Shown here: piece by piece, positions 50,084 to 59,700 of the stretch
Numbering within the stretch: the stretch's first letter is position 1
Layout: the number at the start of each line of letters is the position of its first letter
Assembly: GCA_963737575.1 (NCBI GenBank)
Contig: CAVTTJ010000011.1
Span: forward strand, 62,001 to 126,000
DNA from: VRUE01 sp963737575
GTDB lineage: Bacteria > Actinomycetota > Thermoleophilia > Solirubrobacterales > 70-9
Reading direction: 5' to 3'
Length of the DNA: 64,000 nt
The notes under the pieces: generated by a model
The model's database searches: none
What the model was told of the DNA's origin: nothing
What the model saw: only the letters and a program-made list of their open reading frames with translations
Translations under genes and position numbers: made by a program

Positions 50084-50850
50084 TGCGGCTCGAGCGCGAC
50101 GAGAGCGGCCTCGCGGTCGCGACCTTCGACAGCCCGCCGCTCAACCTCTTCGACCGCGCGATGTTCGACTCGCTGCGGACGACGGTCGACGACCTCGACA
50201 GCGATCCGCCGCGGGCGGTCCTCTTCCGCGCCGAGGGAAGGGCCGTCTCCGGAGGGGTCGACGTCCACGAGTTCGCCGGGGTCACGCCCGAGCGGGGGTC
50301 GGCTCTCTGGACGGAGCTGCTCGCCGTCGTCGACAAGGTCGAACTGCTGCCGGCGCCGGTGGTGTTTGCGGCCCACGCCCTGACCCTGACCGCCGCCTTC
50401 GAGCTGGCGCTCGCCTGCGATCTGATCGTCGCCTCCCGATCGGCGCAGTTCGGGCTGGTCGAGCGCGTCGTCGGGCTGACGCCCTCGATGGGCGGCACCC
50501 AGCGCCTCGCCGAGCGTGCCGGCAGCGGCCGCGCCCGCCAGCTGGTGATGACCGGCGATCTCTTCGGCGCCGAGGAGCTCGAGCGCTGGAACGTCGTCAA
50601 CTACGTCTACGAGGACGAGGAGTTCGAGCAGCGCTCGCGGGCGCTCGCGGACGACCTCGCCACCGGCCCCACCCGCGCCCACGCGATGACCAAGCATGTG
50701 CTGCGCCGCTTCCGCGAGGGCGGGGTCGCGGCGGCCGACGACGCGATCCGCGAGGACGCCGGCGAGCTGTTCGGCACCGAGGACCTCCAGCGCGCGGTGG
50801 GCACATTCCTCGAGAAGGGCCCCGGCCACGCCGAGTTCGACGGCCGCTAG
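50083..50850 (+). CDS. Enoyl-CoA hydratase/isomerase (crotonase) family protein
   Basis: The product is 255 residues. The crotonase fold is shown by RAVLFRAEGRAVSGGVDVHEF (first oxyanion-hole strand), FELALACDLIVASRSAQFGL and VGLTPSMGGTQRLAERAG. The Glu in FGLVERVVG corresponds to one of the catalytic pair. The usual Gly-Gly-Gly before ELALACD is replaced by LTLTAAF, so the second oxyanion position is unusual and activity may differ from a hydratase. The stop TAG shares a CTAG with the convergent GNAT gene. Confidence 0.85.
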   Translation: MRLERDESGLAVATFDSPPLNLFDRAMFDSLRTTVDDLDSDPPRAVLFRAEGRAVSGGVDVHEFAGVTPERGSALWTELLAVVDKVELLPAPVVFAAHALTLTAAFELALACDLIVASRSAQFGLVERVVGLTPSMGGTQRLAERAGSGRARQLVMTGDLFGAEELERWNVVNYVYEDEEFEQRSRALADDLATGPTRAHAMTKHVLRRFREGGVAAADDAIREDAGELFGTEDLQRAVGTFLEKGPGHAEFDGR

Positions 50851-51437
50851 CCGCTCGCGCCCGGCTCGCGCCACATCGTCGAGACGGCGACGGCATCATC
50901 GGGCGGGCGCCTGAACTCTCCCACCCGCTCGAACCCGAGCCGTTCATAGCGGCCGTCGTTGGCGGAGTTGCTCGACTCGAGGTAGGCGGGCATTCCCTCG
51001 GCGTCGATCCGGGCCAGGCCCTCGGCCAGCAGCGCCATCCCCGACCCCTTCCCGCGGTGGTCGGGATCGGTGCCGAGAAGGCTGAGGTAGTAGTGGGGCC
51101 GCTCGCGCGGGTGGGTCTGCTCGAACCGCGCGAGGAGCTCGAGGACGTCCGGCGTCCGGGCCCCCGCCAGCTCTGCCAGCACCGACCCGACCCGACGCTC
51201 CTCTTCCTCGGTCAGCTCGACTCCGCCGGGCGGGATCCAGACCGAGGCGGCCGCGTCACGGTCGGCGATCAGCACCCAGGGGTAGCGGAGCGCGCTCGAG
51301 ACGAGGAAGCGCCACCAGACCGCGCGGCTCTCGTCATCGGGGAAGGCCCAGCTCCAGAGCGGATCGGCGGAGAACGCCGCGGTGAGGATGTCCGTCACCA
51401 TCTCGAGATCCTTCTCGGTTGCGACGCGCGCCGGCAT
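50847..51437 (-). CDS. GNAT-family N-acetyltransferase
   Basis: The product is 196 residues from ATG 51437; longer frames upstream cross the padR promoter. The acetyl-CoA loop is GTDPDHRGKGSGMALL, preceded by HYYLSLLG (motif A strand). YLESSNSANDGRYERLGFERV is the typical C-terminal motif B. It acetylates an unknown amine. Its stop overlaps that of the convergent crotonase at CTAG. Confidence 0.88.
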   Translation of the reverse strand: MPARVATEKDLEMVTDILTAAFSADPLWSWAFPDDESRAVWWRFLVSSALRYPWVLIADRDAAASVWIPPGGVELTEEEERRVGSVLAELAGARTPDVLELLARFEQTHPRERPHYYLSLLGTDPDHRGKGSGMALLAEGLARIDAEGMPAYLESSNSANDGRYERLGFERVGEFRRPPDDAVAVSTMWREPGASG

Positions 51438-51488
51438 CCTGGTGTCCGACCATAACCCGGGTCCCATAACGGCTGCTACTATATCGCT

Positions 51489-51809
51489 ATGCGATCTATC
51501 GGTGAGCGTTCTACAGATCCCGGCCTGCTGATCCTCTCGAGCCTCGCGGAGGGGCCGAAGCACGGGTACGCGATCACCCGTGACGTCGAGGAGATGTCGG
51601 GTGTTCTGCTCCGCCCGGGCTCCCTCTACGGCGCGCTCGCCAGGCTCGAGGAGAACGGCCTGATCGAGGCGCTTCCCGAGGACGACCGGCGCCGTCCATA
51701 CCGGTTGACGGGGAAGGGCAGCGAGGCCCTCCGGGAGCAGCTCGAGACCCTCGACCGGGTCATCAGCGCAGGGCTCGAGCGGCTCGAGGTCGGGACGGCG
51801 CTCGAATGA
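51489..51809 (+). CDS. PadR-family transcriptional regulator, short form
   Basis: The product is 106 residues, the length of the PadR-s2 group. The winged helix LLILSSLAEGPKHGYAITRD is followed by LRPGSLYGALARLEENGLIE and RRRPYRLTGKG. A TACTAT box at 51477-51482 stands six bases before the ATG, suggesting a leaderless transcript, and the half-sites ATCGC and GCGAT flank the start codon, a possible auto-operator. The next gene overlaps by four bases (ATGA). Confidence 0.87.
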   Translation: MRSIGERSTDPGLLILSSLAEGPKHGYAITRDVEEMSGVLLRPGSLYGALARLEENGLIEALPEDDRRRPYRLTGKGSEALREQLETLDRVISAGLERLEVGTALE

Positions 51810-52702
51810 GCCGCCGGCTTGCCAGGGGCGCCCTCCGCCTCTACCCACTCGCCTACCGGCGCCGCTATGGGGCCGAGATCGAGGCCCTGCTCGAGGACTT
51901 GCCCGCGAACGCGCCGACCGTCCTCGATCTCCTCCGGGGCGCGGTGATCGCCCACGCACGGCCGGCGGCGACCGCGACCGCGGCGCTCAGCCCCGGTGAT
52001 CGGGTGCGGTCGAGCTCGAGCGCGATCCTCGCCTGCTGGATCGCCTTCGCCGCCGCCGCCGTCGGCTTCTACAAGACGACCGAGGGGCCTGCGTTCTCCC
52101 ATGCGGGCGATGCCCACATCGCGCTCGGTGGGTCGCACGTCGCGATTCAGGCTCTCGCCGGCCTCGCCTCGGTCGCGATTCTTTGCGGGGCGATGCCGCT
52201 CCTCATCGCCGCCGCGCGCCAGGTCGGCCGGTCGCGCGCCGCGCGCCGCGCCACCGGCCTGGCCGCCGCCGCGGTGGCGCTGTTCGGGATCGCGTCCGGG
52301 GCGTTGGTCGTGCTCGCGAACACGGTGCCGTCGCTCTCCGGCGGCACCGCGGCGGCGATCCTCATCGCCTGGTCGGCGATCGCCCTGGTCTGCGGAGCCG
52401 CGTGTGCGATCGCCGCGCGCCGCGGGCTGTTCGCGATCGACGTCGGTCGGCGCAGCCTGACCACGGCGCTATCTCTCGGCACCGTGGTGACGGTGTCGAT
52501 GGCCTCGATCGCGGTCGCAACCGCCGTCTACCTGGCCGCGCTCGCGATCGACTCCGGCGGCCTGGCGGGTCAGCCGAACGGGCCTCTCGGACTGATCACG
52601 GTTGCGGCATCGGTGGTCCTGCAGCTGGGAATCATGGTCGCCTCAGCGAGCCTCGCCACGGTTACGACGGTGCGCGGCTGGCGGGCGCTGCGCTCCACCT
52701 AG
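51806..52702 (+). CDS. Membrane protein coupled to PadR
   Basis: The product is 298 residues with about six membrane segments. The cytosolic N-terminus ARGALRLYPLAYRRRYGAEIE, then ALLEDLPANAPTVLDLLRGA, is a recurring pattern in PadR-linked proteins of Actinobacteria (LYPRAWRERYGEE type). The ATGA overlap with padR means translational coupling. Likely a membrane partner or a target of the regulator; function unknown. Confidence 0.75.
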   Translation: MSRRLARGALRLYPLAYRRRYGAEIEALLEDLPANAPTVLDLLRGAVIAHARPAATATAALSPGDRVRSSSSAILACWIAFAAAAVGFYKTTEGPAFSHAGDAHIALGGSHVAIQALAGLASVAILCGAMPLLIAAARQVGRSRAARRATGLAAAAVALFGIASGALVVLANTVPSLSGGTAAAILIAWSAIALVCGAACAIAARRGLFAIDVGRRSLTTALSLGTVVTVSMASIAVATAVYLAALAIDSGGLAGQPNGPLGLITVAASVVLQLGIMVASASLATVTTVRGWRALRST

Positions 52703-52730
52703 GCGCAACGAGCAGATACGGTTGCTGCCG

Positions 52731-53198
52731 ATGCCGGACTTCGACGCAATCGCCGCCGGGATGACCGAGGCGGTACCGTTCGCGAAATTCCTCGGACTCG
52801 AGATCAACCGGATCGAAGAGGGAGAGGCGCTGGTGACCCTTCCCGAGCGCCCGGAGCACACGAACCACGTCGGCTCCCAGCACGCCGGAGCGCTGTTCAC
52901 CGCCGCCGAGGCAGCCTCGGGAGCGGCCTTCCTCGGCGCCTTCGTCGCGCGCCTGGCGGACGTCGTCCCGCTCGCCCGCAGCGCCGAGATCTCCTACGAA
53001 AAGATCGCCAACGGGCCGATCGAGGCTCGCGCGAAGCTCGGGGTGCTCGCCGCCGAGGCGCTGGCGACGCTGGACTCCGAGGGCAAGGTCGTCTTTCCCT
53101 GCGCGGTGGTGCTCACCGACCCCGACGGCCAGCAGGTCGCCACCGCGAGCGTCGAGTGGCACGTGCGGCTGAAAGAGCCGGTCGCCTCGGGCGACTAG
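52731..53198 (+). CDS. Hotdog-fold thioesterase (PaaI/DUF4442-like)
   Basis: The product is 155 residues. PFAKFLGLEINRIEEGEALV and NHVGSQHAGALFTAAEAASG match the hotdog fold, with SQHAGALFTAAEAAS forming the central helix and its catalytic-site region. A CoA thioester is the expected substrate. The stop TAG shares CTAG with the convergent lipoprotein gene. Confidence 0.82.
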   Translation: MPDFDAIAAGMTEAVPFAKFLGLEINRIEEGEALVTLPERPEHTNHVGSQHAGALFTAAEAASGAAFLGAFVARLADVVPLARSAEISYEKIANGPIEARAKLGVLAAEALATLDSEGKVVFPCAVVLTDPDGQQVATASVEWHVRLKEPVASGD

Positions 53199-53768
53199 CT
53201 CGCCGTGATCCGTTCCAGGGCCTGCGTGGCGAAGCGGGATGCGAGGGCGCACGGCCCGGTGACGTGAAGGACGTTCCCGTCGGGGAGCGACGCGACCACC
53301 CCGGTCGAGCCGTAGCGCAGGCACCACCCGGCCCTGCTCCCGAACGTCACCCGGGTGGCTCTGGACGCGTGGCTACGGAGAGCCTGCAGACTGGTCTGTT
53401 CGATCGCGACCGTCACCTGGGGCGCCGAGCCCTTCGGAACATAAATGCATGTCGGCCCCTGTGAGCCCACTGACGCTCGAACCCCGCCACCGAGGATCGT
53501 CGAGGCCTGATGGAGCGAGACCAGGCGGCACGGATCTTCCTCGGCGGCCCCGGTCTCGCTCACCTCGTCGTTCTCCTCGCCTTCCGGGTGCTGGCGCGAC
53601 GCTGGGCGAGTCTTCGTTGGAGATCGTGTCCGATGAGGGAACGATGTATTCATTCGGCTGCTGGGAGGCGCTCTTGGCGTCCGGGCCCGTGGACTGGTCG
53701 CCGGAGCCCCCGCAGGCCGCTAGGGCCAGGGTGGCGGCGAGGGCCGGGATGAGGGCGAGACGGGTCAT
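53195..53768 (-). pseudogene. DUF3558-like lipoprotein, broken by a frameshift
   Basis: The signal peptide ends in the lipobox LAAC (ALAATLALAACGGSGDQ) in one frame. After SPSVAPAP (near 53585) the meaningful sequence continues in another frame as EGEENDEVSETGAAEEDPC and then DPCRLVSLHQASTILGGGV, PTCIYVPKG and VTVAIEQTSLQAL, resembling the DPCxLL and CxY pattern of DUF3558. One base change would join the two into about 190 residues. Its ATG overlaps the stop of the giant surface gene (ATGA). Real decay or a sequence error. Confidence 0.65.
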
Positions 53769-56700
53769 GGCGTGAAGAGGACGTCGACCCAGTAATTGGT
53801 CGCGTTGAAGGTGTTCGACGGGAAGGTGCTGGTGGCGCTGTAGGCGTAGACCCCGTTGGCGCCCGCGCTGTTGGCCACCGCATGCAGCGGCGGGTTGTCG
53901 ATCGCGGTTTCGAATGCCTGGCTCGTTGCCGAGTAGTGGCCGCCGGGGGCCAGGTAGCCGGCGACATAGGTGGTGTTCGCGGCGATCGCCACTGGGCTCG
54001 CGAAGGCGACCTCCTGCCAGCCGGAGGTGGTCTCGCCGTTTGAGGTCGCCTGCGCCAGCAGCGTCCCCGCGGCGTTCCAGAGGCTCACCACATGCGGGCC
54101 GATGTTCCCGACCGACTTATAGAAGCGAACCCCCCTGATCATCCCGGCCATGTCGCTCGTGAACTTGACTCCGAGCTCGACCGAGTTCGGGTCGGTGTCT
54201 TCGAGCACCGCGGGTGCCGCCTGTTCGAAGATCGTCGCCCGCGGCATCACCGCGCTCGAGGCGGCCGAAGCCTGGCCGGGTCCGATCGCGTTCAGGGCGG
54301 TGACGGTGAAGGTGTATGAAGTCCCGTTTTCGAGGCCGCTGACGGTCGCCGAGGTCCCGCTCGACCCAGTCGTCGTCGGGGACTGCGCGGTCGATCCGAT
54401 GAACGGGGTGATCCGGTAGCCGGTGATCTGACTGCCGCCGTCGCCTCCCGGCGTCCAGCTGACCAGGGCGGCTTGATTGCGGGCTTCGGCCGTCACCCCG
54501 GCCGGCGGTTCCGGGGTGCCCGCGGCAAGCGGTGTGACCGAGTTCGATTTCGCCGACTCCGGCCCGGCGCCGGCGGAGTTGATCGCCGTCACCGTGAACG
54601 TGTAGGCAATGCCCGCTGTAAGACCGGTGACCGCCTTCGATGTCGCCGGTGCGGAGGCAGTGGTGGTTGCCTGAGCTGTCGACCCCAGGTAGGGCGTGAT
54701 CCGGTAGCTGGTTATCGTTTCCGCTTCGCTCGCCGGAGGAGTCCAGCTCACGGTCGCCTGCTGCGCGCCCGCGGTGGCGCTGACGCTCGTCACCTGGCCG
54801 GGCGGCTGCGCGGCGGCGGTCGGAGTGAACAGGACGTCGACCCAGTAGTTGGAGGCCTGGAAGGTGTTGGTCGGAAAGCGCGCAGTCGTGCCGTAGATGT
54901 AGACGCCGTTGGCGCTAGTCCCATTCGCGATCGCGTGCAGCGGCGCGTTGTCGAGCCCGTTGGCGAGGGTCGGGCCGTTGGCCGAGTAGTGGCCTTTGGG
55001 GGCCAGGTAGCCGGCCACATAGGTGGTGTTGGCCTGGATCGTGACCGGGCTCGAGAATTTCACCTGCTGCCAGCCGGATGCCGTCTCGCCGCTGAAATTG
55101 GCCTGCGCGAGCAGGGTTCCGGTCGAGCTCCAGAGGCTGCCGACGTGGGTGCCGGTGTTGGTGCTCGCCTTGTAGAACCGAATGCCGTTCACGGTGCCGG
55201 AGAGGTCGCTACGGAACTTGACTCCGAGCTCGACCGCGCCGGCGTCTCCGGCGTCGACGATCGAGGGGGTCGCGAGGTCGAAGATCGTGTCGTAGGGAGT
55301 GACCGCGGCCGTGGCCGTCGAGTCCGGGCCGGGCCCGGACGAGTTGATTGCCGCGACTTTGAAGGTGTAGGCGGTGCCGTTCGTGAGGCCGCTGACGCTC
55401 GCCGAGGTCGCGCTCGACCCGGTCGTCGTCGGAGACTGCGCGGTCGATCCGATGAACGGGGTGATCCGGTAGCCGGTGATCGGGCTGCTGCCGTTACTCG
55501 TCGGGGCGGTCCAGCTCAGCTGCGCCCCGGAGCTCTTGGCGACGGCGGTGACCCCGGTTGGCGCCCCGGGCGGGGTGCCTGCGGCGACCGTGAAGCTGCG
55601 GGTTGCCGGCGCGCCCTGGTTGCCGGCGGCGTCGGTCGCGCGCACCCGGAAGGTGTAGCTGCCGTCGGCGAGCGCACTCGGAGTGTGGGTGGAACCGGGG
55701 CCCGAGCAGGGGCCGAAGTTCGGGGTGCCGGTGTCGATCGAGCAGGCGAAGGTCGAGCCGGACTCGGTCGAATGGAATTCGAAGGTCGGGGTCGAGTCGT
55801 TCGTCGTGCCGGTGGGGCCGGCGTCGATCACCGCCGTCGGGGGCGTCGTGTCGATTTGCCATTCGAAGGCTGCCGGCGAGGCGTCGGTGTTGCCGGCTGC
55901 ATCGATCGCACGGGCTTCGAAGCGGTGGGGTCCGTCGGCCAGGCCGCTGTAGGCCTTGGGCGAGGTGCAGGCGGCCCAGGCGCTCGCTTCGGTGGAGTCG
56001 ATGCGGCACTGCAGCGAGGCGACGCCGGAGCCACCCGGGTCTTCGCCCGAGAATTCGAAGGAGGCGGCGGCGCTGGCACTGAGCGCCGGCGGGTGGGTGC
56101 CGATCAGGGTCTGCGGCGCGGCCGAGTCCTCGACGTAGTTGAGAGGCGAGGAGCAGGCGGAGGTGTTGCCCGCGGCGGTCGCGGTGGCGCGCATGGCGGT
56201 GGTCGAGTTGTCGGCGACGGTGACCGTGATCCCGGTTCCCAGTTCGGCCGCGGTGCCGGTCGCGAGCGGGGTGCCGGTGCAGCCGGAGGTCGCGTAGATC
56301 GAGACCTGCGAGCCGGCGGCGGCGCTGCCGAGGAGTTTCGGCGAGTTCTGGTTGGCGGGCGAGGCGGGGACGGTGGAGGTCAGGGTCGGGGCGGGGGGAA
56401 TTGCGGTGTTGACCGTGAACGAGCGCGAGGCCGGGGTCGGGTCGACATTCCCTGCCTGGTCCGTCGCCCGCGCTTCGAAGACGTGTTCGCCATCTGCAAG
56501 CGCCGTGGACGGGGTGTGGGTCGCCCCTGGCCCGCTGCAGGGCGCGAAGGCGTCGGCGTCGAAGCGGCACTCGAAGCTCGAGCCGGCCTCACTCGAGGAG
56601 AAGCCGAAGGTCGGAGTCGAGTTGTTCGTCGTGCCCGTGGGGCCGGAGGTGATCGTTGTTTCGGGCGCGGCAGAGTCCTCGACGTAGTTGAGAGGCGAGG

Positions 56701-59700
56701 AGCAGGCGGAGGTGTTGCCCGCGGCGGTCGCGGTGGCGCGCATGGCGGTGGTCGAGTTGTCGGCGACGGTGACCGTGATCCCGGTTCCCAGTTCGGCCGC
56801 GGTGCCGGTCGCGAGCGGGGTGCCGGTGCAGCCGGAGGTCGCGTAGATCGAGACCTGTGAGCCGGCGGCGGCGCTGCCGAGGAGTTTCGGCGAGTTCTGG
56901 TTGGCGGGCGAGGCGGGGACGGTGGAGGTCAGGGTCGGGGCGGGGGGAATTGCGGTGTTGACCGTGAACGAGCGCGAGGCCGGGGTCGGGTCGACATTCC
57001 CTGCCTGGTCCGTCGCCCGCGCTTCGAAGACGTGTTCGCCATCTGCAAGCGCCGTGGACGGGGTGTGGGTCGCCCCTGGCCCGCTGCAGGGCGCGAAGGC
57101 GTCGGCGTCGAAGCGGCACTCGAAGCTCGAGCCGGCCTCACTCGAGGAGAAGCCGAAGGTCGGAGTCGAGTTGTTCGTCGTGCCCGTGGGGCCGGAGGTG
57201 ATCGTTGTTTCGGGCGCGGCAGAGTCCTCGACGTAGTTGAGAGGCGAGGAGCAGGCGGAGGTGTTGCCCGCGGCGGTCGCGGTGGCGCGCATGGCGGTGG
57301 TCGAGTTGTCGGCGACGGTGACCGTGATCCCGGTTCCCAGTTCGGCCGCGGTGCCGGTCGCGAGCGGGGTGCCGGTGCAGCCGGAGGTCGCGTAGATCGA
57401 GACCTGTGAGCCGGCGGCGGCGCTGCCGAGGAGTTTCGGCGAGTTCTGGTTGGCGGGCGAGGCGGGGACGGTGGAGGTCAGGGTCGGGGCGGGGGGAATT
57501 GCGGTGTTGATCGTGAAGGAGCGCGAGGCCGGGGTCGGGTCGACGTTGCCGGCGGGGTCGGTCGCCCGCGCTTGGAAGGTGTAGTGCCATCGGCGAGCGC
57601 AGTGACGGGGTGTGGGTCGACCCGGGCCCGAGCAGGGCCCGAAGGCGTCGGCGTCGAAGCGGCACTCGAAGCTCGAGCCGGCCTCGGTCGAGGGGAAGTC
57701 GAAGGTCGGAGTCGAGTTGTTCGTCGTGCCGGTGGGGCCGGGGGTGATCAGGGTCTCGGGCGCGGCAGAGTCCTCGACGTAGTTGAGAGGCGAGGAGCAG
57801 GCGGAGGTGTTGCCCGCGGCGGTCGCGGTGGCGCGCATGGCGGTGGTCGAGTTGTCGGCGACGGTGACCGTGATCCCGGTTCCCAGTTCGGCCGCGGTGC
57901 CGGTCGCGAGCGGGGTGCCGGTGCAGCCGGAGGTCGCGTAGATCGAGACCTGCGAGCCGGCGGCGGCGCTGCCGAGGAGTTTCGGCGAGTTCTGGTTGGC
58001 GGGCGAGGCGGGGACGGTGGAGGTCAGGGTCGGGGCGGGGGGCGCGGCGGTGTTGATGGTGAAGCTGCGGGTTGCCGGCGCGCCCTGGTTGCCGGCGGCG
58101 TCGGTCGCGCGCACCCGGAAGGTGTAGCTGCCGTCGGCGAGCGCACTCGGAGTGTGGGTGGAACCGGGGCCCGAGCAGGGGCCGAAGTTCGGGGTGCCGG
58201 TGTCGATCGAGCAGGCGAAGGTCGAGCCGGACTCGGTCGAATGGAATTCGAAGGTCGGGGTCGAGTCGTTCGTCGTGCCGGTGGGGCCGGCGTCGATCAC
58301 CGCCGTCGGGGGCGTCGTGTCGATTTGCCATTCGAAGGCTGCCGGCGAGGCGTCGGTGTTGCCGGCTGCATCGATCGCACGGGCTTCGAAGCGGTGGGGT
58401 CCGTCGGCCAGGCCGCTGTAGGCCTTGGGCGAGGTGCAGGAGGCCCAGGCGCTCGCTTCGGTGGAGTCGATGCGGCACTGCAGCGAGGCGACGCCGGAGC
58501 CACCCGGGTCTTCGCCCGAGAATTCGAAGGAGGCGGCGGCGCTGGCACTGAGCGCCGGCGGGTGGGTGCCGATCAGGGTCTGCGGCGCGGCAGAGTCCTC
58601 GACGTAGTTGAGAGGCGAGGAGCAGGCGGAGGTGTTGCCCGCGGCGGTCGCGGTGGCGCGCATGGCGGTGGTCGAGTTGTCGGCGACGGTGACCGTGATC
58701 CCGGTTCCCAGTTCGGCCGCGGTGCCGGTCGCGAGCGGGGTGCCGGTGCAGCCGGAGGTCGCGTAGATAGAGACCTGTGAGCCGGCGGCGGCGCTGCCGA
58801 GGAGTTTCGGCGAGTTCTGGTTGGCGGGCGAGGCGGGGACGGTGGAGGTCAGGGTCGGGGCGGGGGGCGGCGGATTTTGGGTCTGCGCCGGAAGGACCTC
58901 GACCGCAGCCAGATTCCAGCGGTCGCTGGTCGGGGCGGTGTCGTTCAGCGTCACCTGGGTGCCGCCGAGGGGAGTCGCTGCGGTCTGCCGCTGGACCCAG
59001 AATGTGTCGCCGGCCGAGGCCAGGAATTCATCCACTTTGGTCTGATTCGGGCCGATGGTGCGTTCGGTCGCGTTGTCCCAGTCGTTCCCGACCCCCCAGA
59101 CCCACGATCCTGCGCGAGTCGTGGTCAGCGAGACGGACGGGGCGCCGGTGGCTACGCTGCCGCCCGCGGTGGCCCCTTCCGCGACCTGATCGGCGCCGCT
59201 GATGGCCGCCACCGCGATCGACCCCACGTAGGAGCCGCTCGAGCGGGTGGCGGTGACCGTCGCGTTGCTGAGCGTCGTCGCGGCGTTGGCCTGCCAGATC
59301 TCCGAGGTGCCCGCCTGGGTGTTGGCGCGGCGACGGAGGCGCCAAGTGAGACTGCCGCCGGTGACGCTCGAGAAGCTCTGGGTGCCGCTGGAAGGGCCGT
59401 CGGACGTGATGAAGGCGAGCAGCAGCTCACCCGGGGCGGAGGTCGAGAAGGCCGGGGAGGAGATGCTCGTCGAGGCGCTCGTCTGATGCGTGGTGAGCAG
59501 CTGGTCGACCGCGAGGTTCGTCGGGGTGACCGGGTTCGAGGCCGCCGATTCGGGGCCTTGCCCGATCCCGTTGACGGCGGCGACTTTGAAGGTGTAGGTG
59601 GTTCCCGAGGTCAGGCCGGCGATCGTCTTCGAGGTCGAGGGCGGGTTGACCGTGGTCGGCGTTTGCGCGGTGGACCCGACGTAGGGAATGACGACGTAGC

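Noticed and set aside
48004..50850. 948-residue plus-strand open frame across pyk, the exported gene and the crotonase
   Set aside because: It is mostly Arg/Gly/Asp-rich shadow translation; only its last part is in frame with the crotonase, which has its own ATG at 50083.
54473..56860. 795-residue plus-strand open frame opposite the giant gene
   Set aside because: It is a G/R-rich shadow of high GC content and repeats; it has no domain, start signal or family pattern, while the minus strand encodes clear domains.
53765..58868. Repeats in the giant gene as a CRISPR array
   Set aside because: Units are 285-549 bp, coding and in frame; there are no short repeats with unique spacers and no cas genes.
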